DNA of 9,299 nucleotides, from the NCBI GenBank assembly GCA_023259235.1, contig JAHFQQ010000130.1, forward strand, positions 1-9,299, written 5' to 3'. Each line of letters begins with the position of its first letter. Within the stretch, counting starts at the first letter, position 1. The translations under genes were made by a program, and so were the position numbers. Positions 5,896 through 9,299 of this stretch are shown here, piece after piece. Below the pieces are notes generated by a model, which had not been told where the DNA came from, made no database searches, and saw only the letters and a list, made by a program, of their open reading frames with translations. Origin of the DNA: Polaromonas sp. (GTDB taxonomy: Bacteria; Pseudomonadota; Gammaproteobacteria; Burkholderiales; Burkholderiaceae_C).

Positions 5896-6675
5896 CTACT
5901 TTCCCACCAGTTGATTCATTTTCTCGGCTTCGAAGGTTTCCAGCAGTGCGGCATCCTCTGGCACGCAGTCGCGAGTGGTGGGGGTTTGCGGACCTGCCAG
6001 TTTTTCAATCGCCTGCCAGAGCAGCGAAATCTGGTGCTCCTGGCCAGCGGCATTATCGATCAGGCCGCGCAGCGCCTGCGACAGCGGATCGTCGTTCTGG
6101 GTGATGCCGTAGGCTGAGAACCCCATCTGGCTTGCGGCCTGCTCGCGTTTCACGTCGGCGTCGGCCTGGATAATGCGGGCCGGGTTGCCCACTGCCGTTG
6201 CGCCCGCAGGCACCGGCTTGACCACCACGGCGTTCGAACCGATACGGGCGCCATCGCCCACGGTGAAGCCGCCCAGCACTTGCGCGCCGGCGCCGACTAC
6301 CACGCCTCTCCCCAGTGTGGGGTGGCGCTTGGTTCCTTTGTAAAGCGAGGTTCCGCCCAGCGTCACGCCCTGGTAAATCGTGCAGCCGTCGCCGATTTCA
6401 GCGGTTTCACCGACGACAACGCCCATGGCATGGTCAAAGAAAACGCACTGGCCGATCTTCGCGCCGGGGTGAATTTCAATGCCTGTAAGCCAGCGTGAAA
6501 CATGCGAGATAAAACGGCCCAGCCACTTCAGGCCGCGCGTCCAGCACCAGTGCGCACGCCGATGCAACACCAGCGCGTGCAAGCCAGGGTAGCAGGTCAG
6601 CACCTCCCAGGCCGTGCGGGCGGCGGGGTCGCGTTCAAGAATGCACTGGATGTCGGAACGGAGTCGGGAAAACAT
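5896..6675 (-). CDS. cysE: Serine O-acetyltransferase
   Basis: CysE acetylates serine with acetyl-CoA to give O-acetylserine, the precursor of cysteine. The 259-residue protein has a short helical N-terminus (MFSRLRSDIQCILERDPAAR) and then the left-handed beta-helix with hexapeptide repeats from about 65 to 165. The catalytic region is visible as IEIHPGAKIG (66-75), DHAMGVVVGETAEIG (81-95), YQGVTLGGT (101-109) and KRHPTLG (116-122). The helix ends with AVGNPARII. The N-terminus is shorter than in E. coli CysE. After residue 175 there is a helical tail of about 85 residues that does not end in the isoleucine used by E. coli CysE to bind CysK. It lies 9 bp after trmJ on the same strand, so the two are probably co-transcribed. 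Confidence 0.94.
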   Translation of the reverse strand: MFSRLRSDIQCILERDPAARTAWEVLTCYPGLHALVLHRRAHWCWTRGLKWLGRFISHVSRWLTGIEIHPGAKIGQCVFFDHAMGVVVGETAEIGDGCTIYQGVTLGGTSLYKGTKRHPTLGRGVVVGAGAQVLGGFTVGDGARIGSNAVVVKPVPAGATAVGNPARIIQADADVKREQAASQMGFSAYGITQNDDPLSQALRGLIDNAAGQEHQISLLWQAIEKLAGPQTPTTRDCVPEDAALLETFEAEKMNQLVGK

Positions 6676-6684
6676 AAACCGAGT

Positions 6685-7524
6685 TTACCGGTCGTCTGGC
6701 GCAAGCGCTTCAGTGCGCGTTTTGCCTGCAGAATCAGAGCCCCGGCGCTGCGGCGCGGCTGCGGCTTTTTGCGACATCGCCCTGGCCACGCCGCGCAGGA
6801 TGTGGATTTCCTCGTCACTGAGCTGCGCGCGGTTAAAAAGCTGATTCAGCCGCGGCATGAGCTTTTTGGGCGAAGCCGGGTCAAGAAATCCGATGTCGGC
6901 AAGCGCCCCTTCCCAGTGCTTGAGCATGCCGGCCACCGCGGCGGCGTCCGCCAGTTGCGGCTCGGCGGTGGCTGACTGCACGCCAAAACCGCCCAGCGCT
7001 TCGCGCCAGTCGTAGGCAATCAGTTGCACCGCGGCGGCCAGATTGAGCGAGCCAAATTTCGGATTGGTCGGAATGCTTAAGGCGACGTGACAGCGGTACA
7101 CGTCGTCATTTTGCATGCCAAAGCGCTCGGAACCAAATAAAAAGGCAATCGAAACAGGCCTTGGCCATAGTGGAAATGGCAAAGTATGCTCTTCTTCTAA
7201 TAGCGCGTCAGGCAGCCCAAACAACTCCGCGAAATGCTCCCGCGGTGCCCGGGTGGGTGGGCCAAAGTCGCGCGGCGTCATGGCAGTGGCGCACAAATGC
7301 GCCATGCCGTCGAGCGCTTCATCCAGCGTGGCCACGATACGGGCGTTTTTGAGCACATCGAGCGCACCACTGGCGCGCTGAATGGTCTCCTCACGCTTGA
7401 GCACATTGGCCCAGCGCGGCGCCACCAACACCAGGTCGTCAAAGCCCATGACCTTCATGGCGCGCGCACTGGCGCCCACATTGCCAGGGTGGCTGGTGTT
7501 GATCAGGACAAAGCGGGTTTTCAT
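6685..7524 (-). CDS. trmJ: tRNA (cytidine/uridine-2'-O-)-methyltransferase TrmJ
   Basis: TrmJ is a SPOUT-class enzyme that methylates the ribose of nucleotide 32 in the anticodon loop of several tRNAs. The 279-residue product shows the family N-terminus NTSHPGNVGASARAMKVMGF (9-28). The SAM-binding knot segments are FLFGSERFGMQNDDV (128-142) and IPTNPKFGSLNLAAAVQLIA (151-170). A C-terminal helical extension (about 195-250) is involved in tRNA binding in E. coli TrmJ. Residues about 108-131 are encoded by unusually AT-rich codons and look like a longer loop than in E. coli. The gene is divergent from suhB, with cysE 9 bp downstream. No clear Shine-Dalgarno sequence precedes the ATG. Confidence 0.93.
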   Translation of the reverse strand: MKTRFVLINTSHPGNVGASARAMKVMGFDDLVLVAPRWANVLKREETIQRASGALDVLKNARIVATLDEALDGMAHLCATAMTPRDFGPPTRAPREHFAELFGLPDALLEEEHTLPFPLWPRPVSIAFLFGSERFGMQNDDVYRCHVALSIPTNPKFGSLNLAAAVQLIAYDWREALGGFGVQSATAEPQLADAAAVAGMLKHWEGALADIGFLDPASPKKLMPRLNQLFNRAQLSDEEIHILRGVARAMSQKAAAAPQRRGSDSAGKTRTEALAPDDR

Positions 7525-7578
7525 GGGGAAACTAAGGCGCTCACCGGGTTCTGGTTCCAGGTTTCAGGGTGAAGCCGG

Positions 7579-7584
7579 TAAAAT
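7579..7584 (+). promoter_or_regulatory. Predicted -10 box for suhB
   Basis: TAAAAT differs from the TATAAT consensus at one base and lies 72 bp before the preferred suhB start, in the 132-bp gap between trmJ and suhB. The -35 region at about 7555-7561 (TTCCAG) is a poor match. The rest of the gap shows nothing else I can name. Confidence 0.4.
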
Positions 7585-7656
7585 GCCTTATTGTCGCCTG
7601 CCTGCGCTCCATCGATTGAGCGCGCAGCAGTTCCTGCCCGCTCTTTCTTGCGTTTT

Positions 7657-8622
7657 ATGTCCAGCAATCTACACCCCATGCTCAACGTGGCCGTCAAGGC
7701 TGCGCGCGCCGCCGGCGCCATCATCAACCGCGCCGCGCTGGATGTGGAGGCGGTTCGCGTCTCCACCAAACAGACCAACGACTTTGTCACCGAGGTGGAC
7801 CATGCCGCCGAAGCGGCAATCATCGAAACGCTGCTCACTGCCTACCCGGGCCACGGCATTCTTGCCGAGGAATCAGGCAGCGAGCACGGCGCCAAAGACT
7901 CCGAATTCATCTGGATCATCGATCCGCTGGACGGCACCACCAACTTCATCCACGGCTTTCCCATCTATTGCGTCAGCATTGCGCTGGCGGTCAGGGGCAA
8001 GATCGAGCAGGCCGTCGTCTATGACCCGACCCGCAACGACATTTACAGTGCCAGCAAGGGGCGCGGCGCCTACCTCAATGACCGCCGAATCCGCGTGGCC
8101 AAGCGCACCCGGCTGCAGGAATGCCTGATTTCAACCGGCTTTCCATACCGCCCGGGCGACAAGCTCAAGCCCTACCTTCACATGCTCGGCGAAGTCATCA
8201 GCCAGTGCGCCGGCGTGCGCCGCCCCGGCGCGGCGGCACTCGATCTGGCTTATGTCGCGGCAGGCCATAGCGACGGCTTTTTTGAACCCGGCCTGCAGCC
8301 CTGGGACGTGGCAGCCGGCTCGCTGCTGGTCACCGAAGCGGGCGGCCTGATTGGCAACTTTACCGGTGAGGCCGACTTCCTCCACCAAGGCGAATGCGTG
8401 GCAGGCAACCCGCGCATCTACGGCCAACTGGTGGCCACGCTGGGCAAATACAGCAAGTTTGCCGGTGCTGGCGACAAAGCCACGGTACGCCAGGCCCTGC
8501 AGGAAGACGCAACGGCCAACCCAAGCGCTGGCGCAACCCTGTCCGACGTCAAAACTACCCTCAAGGCCAAGAAAGCCAGACTACCGGCGGCCCGCAATAC
8601 CGGCCCGCAAGAAACGCACTAA
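7657..8622 (+). CDS. suhB: Inositol monophosphatase family protein SuhB
   Basis: SuhB hydrolyses inositol phosphates in vitro. In E. coli it also joins the ribosomal RNA antitermination complex, and which role applies here cannot be told. From the ATG at 7657 the protein has 321 residues. The magnesium-binding motifs are all present: GILAEESG (67-74), WIIDPLDGTTNFIHGFPIY (86-104) and QPWDVAAGSLLVTEAGG (214-230). The start at 7657 gives MSSNLHPMLNVAVKAARAAG, matching the E. coli MHPMLNIAV beginning. A start at 7591 adds 22 unconserved residues and is less likely, and 7678 is also possible. No Shine-Dalgarno sequence is visible. The protein is about 55 residues longer than E. coli SuhB because of a basic, low-complexity C-terminal tail after residue 266. 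Confidence 0.93.
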   Translation: MSSNLHPMLNVAVKAARAAGAIINRAALDVEAVRVSTKQTNDFVTEVDHAAEAAIIETLLTAYPGHGILAEESGSEHGAKDSEFIWIIDPLDGTTNFIHGFPIYCVSIALAVRGKIEQAVVYDPTRNDIYSASKGRGAYLNDRRIRVAKRTRLQECLISTGFPYRPGDKLKPYLHMLGEVISQCAGVRRPGAAALDLAYVAAGHSDGFFEPGLQPWDVAAGSLLVTEAGGLIGNFTGEADFLHQGECVAGNPRIYGQLVATLGKYSKFAGAGDKATVRQALQEDATANPSAGATLSDVKTTLKAKKARLPAARNTGPQETH

Positions 8623-8662
8623 AGTGGTGTTGTCCACGGCAAGGAACTTTAACCGGTTCAGC

Positions 8663-8668
8663 TAAAAT
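8663..8668 (+). promoter_or_regulatory. Predicted -10 box for the acyl carrier protein gene
   Basis: TAAAAT lies 41 bases after the suhB stop and 78 bases before the acyl carrier protein ATG. A start near 8675 would put two hairpins in the leader. No strong -35 hexamer is found at the usual spacing. Confidence 0.4.
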
Positions 8669-8688
8669 TTGCCGCTCTGCAAGACCCG

Positions 8689-8721
8689 CGGCGCACCTGC
8701 GCCGACCCTGTCAATAGACAG
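8689..8721 (+). promoter_or_regulatory. Two tandem hairpins in the leader of the acyl carrier protein gene
   Basis: CGGCGCA (8689-8695) pairs with TGCGCCG (8698-8704). Three bases later, CTGTC (8708-8712) pairs with GACAG (8717-8721) around an AATA loop. Both lie between the predicted -10 box and the ATG. Neither is followed by a T tract, so they are not a standard terminator. They may be an operator dyad or a regulatory RNA structure; the function is not known. Confidence 0.4.
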
Positions 8722-8746
8722 TATCAACCCTTACTTCCTGGCGCCC

Positions 8747-9043
8747 ATGTCCGAACCAAGCACACAAGCTTCCTCCTCCCCGGCTAATGCCGCCCTGCTG
8801 CTTGAAGTGGCCGAACTGGTCGTGACCGCCCTGAACCTGGAAGTTGCCGCCGCCGACATACAGCCCGACGAGCCACTGTATGGCGACGGACTGGGCCTGG
8901 ACTCCATCGACATTCTTGAAATTGCGCTCGTCGTCTCCAAACATTACGGCCTGCAGTTGCGCGCCGACCAGGAGGACAACCACGCCATCTTTCATTCGCT
9001 GCGCAGCCTGAGCAACCATATCGCCGCCCGCCGAACCCAGTGA
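8747..9043 (+). CDS. Acyl carrier protein (phosphopantetheine-binding)
   Basis: This is a small stand-alone acyl carrier protein of 98 residues that would carry acyl chains on a phosphopantetheine arm. The modification site is serine 53 in GLGLDSIDILEIALVVSKHY (48-67). It is preceded by the usual helix-1 segment AELVVTALNLE and followed by the third and fourth helices up to SLRSLSNHIA. The DSI motif and the long N-terminus of about 17 polar residues differ from the main fatty-acid AcpP (DSL), so this is a specialised carrier. The ATG at 8747 is chosen because the upstream in-frame ATG at 8669 would start inside the -10 region and adds unconserved residues. It overlaps the next gene by GTGA. 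Context suggests an aryl-polyene or dedicated lipid pathway; that is inference. Confidence 0.9.
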   Translation: MSEPSTQASSSPANAALLLEVAELVVTALNLEVAAADIQPDEPLYGDGLGLDSIDILEIALVVSKHYGLQLRADQEDNHAIFHSLRSLSNHIAARRTQ

Positions 9044-9299
9044 AAGCCGGACCAACGACACGTTTGAGGAAGATCTGTTACTGGGCAGGTGCCATCGCGC
9101 TGGGCGTCGCTTACCCAATACTCGCCCACTTGGCGGCCGCGTCAGCTGTGCCCAATTTGCAGGGTGCCCTGCTTGCCATCATTCCATTGCTGGGCATGGC
9201 TCTTGTGATGGCCTGGCGCTCGCCGTGGCGTGCGTTCATGCTGACCCTCTGGCTGGCCGCCTTATGCGCTGCGCTCTACAGCATCGGCGGCTGGCTGCT
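9040..9299 (+). CDS. Small integral membrane protein, partial (COG4648-like), runs off the window edge
   Basis: A GTG start overlapping the acyl carrier protein stop (GTGA) opens a frame that stays open for 86 codons to the end of the window. After a basic N-terminus (MKAGPTTRLRKICYW) there are three hydrophobic segments at about residues 15-36, 43-59 and 65-86, separated by a WRSPWRA turn. The size, membrane character and position directly after a DSI-type acyl carrier protein resemble the COG4648 membrane proteins found next to acyl carrier proteins in aryl-polyene-type clusters. The assignment rests on context and hydropathy, not on a motif. A TTG at 9064 is an alternative start. The 3' end lies outside the window. 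Confidence 0.65.
   Translation, partial: MKAGPTTRLRKICYWAGAIALGVAYPILAHLAAASAVPNLQGALLAIIPLLGMALVMAWRSPWRAFMLTLWLAALCAALYSIGGWL

Noticed and set aside
8708..8721. LexA-like box before the acyl carrier protein gene
   Set aside because: CTGT and ACAG are separated by six bases, not eight as in the E. coli LexA box, and nothing downstream suggests an SOS gene.

Overview
The window reads as ordinary chromosome of a GC-rich betaproteobacterium, most likely Comamonadaceae (Polaromonas/Rhodoferax-like). This is inferred from the S21 sequence, the gene neighbourhoods and three diverged copies of a short dispersed repeat that I recall from that family. No database search was possible. There are no RNA genes, CRISPR arrays, phage genes or insertion sequences. 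Coding density is very high, and no gene-free stretch exceeds about 135 bases.

Layout from left to right. A flavoprotein of the HI0933/YhiN family (93-1406, +) is followed by rpsU (1488-1700, +) with its own -10 box and an intrinsic terminator, then a GatB/YqeY-domain protein (1797-2243, +). Facing these, on the minus strand, is an operon of pmbA/tldE (3166-4593) and an EamA/DMT transporter (2309-3151). The transporter is cut short by an in-frame amber codon, and its last membrane helix is still readable downstream. Divergent from pmbA, only 25 bp away, are yjgA/darP (4619-5227, +) and mog (5224-5820, +), which overlap by ATGA. A minus-strand pair, trmJ (6685-7524) then cysE (5896-6675), lies tail-to-tail with mog. 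suhB (7657-8622, +) is divergent from trmJ. The window ends with an acyl carrier protein (8747-9043, +) overlapping by GTGA with the start of a small membrane protein (9040 to the edge). That pair looks like the beginning of a dedicated fatty-acid or aryl-polyene-type cluster that continues outside the window.

Together most genes are housekeeping: translation and ribosome assembly (rpsU, darP, trmJ, yqeY), peptide processing (pmbA), molybdenum cofactor (mog), cysteine synthesis (cysE) and rRNA processing or inositol phosphate hydrolysis (suhB). I did not find a clear new multi-gene system. The most interesting points are small-scale. They are the amber-interrupted transporter; a dispersed repeat lying in frame inside the flavoprotein gene, with other copies at the end of mog and just before the first gene; a nearly symmetric -10 element between pmbA and darP that predicts near-leaderless divergent transcripts; and paired hairpins in the leader of the acyl carrier protein.
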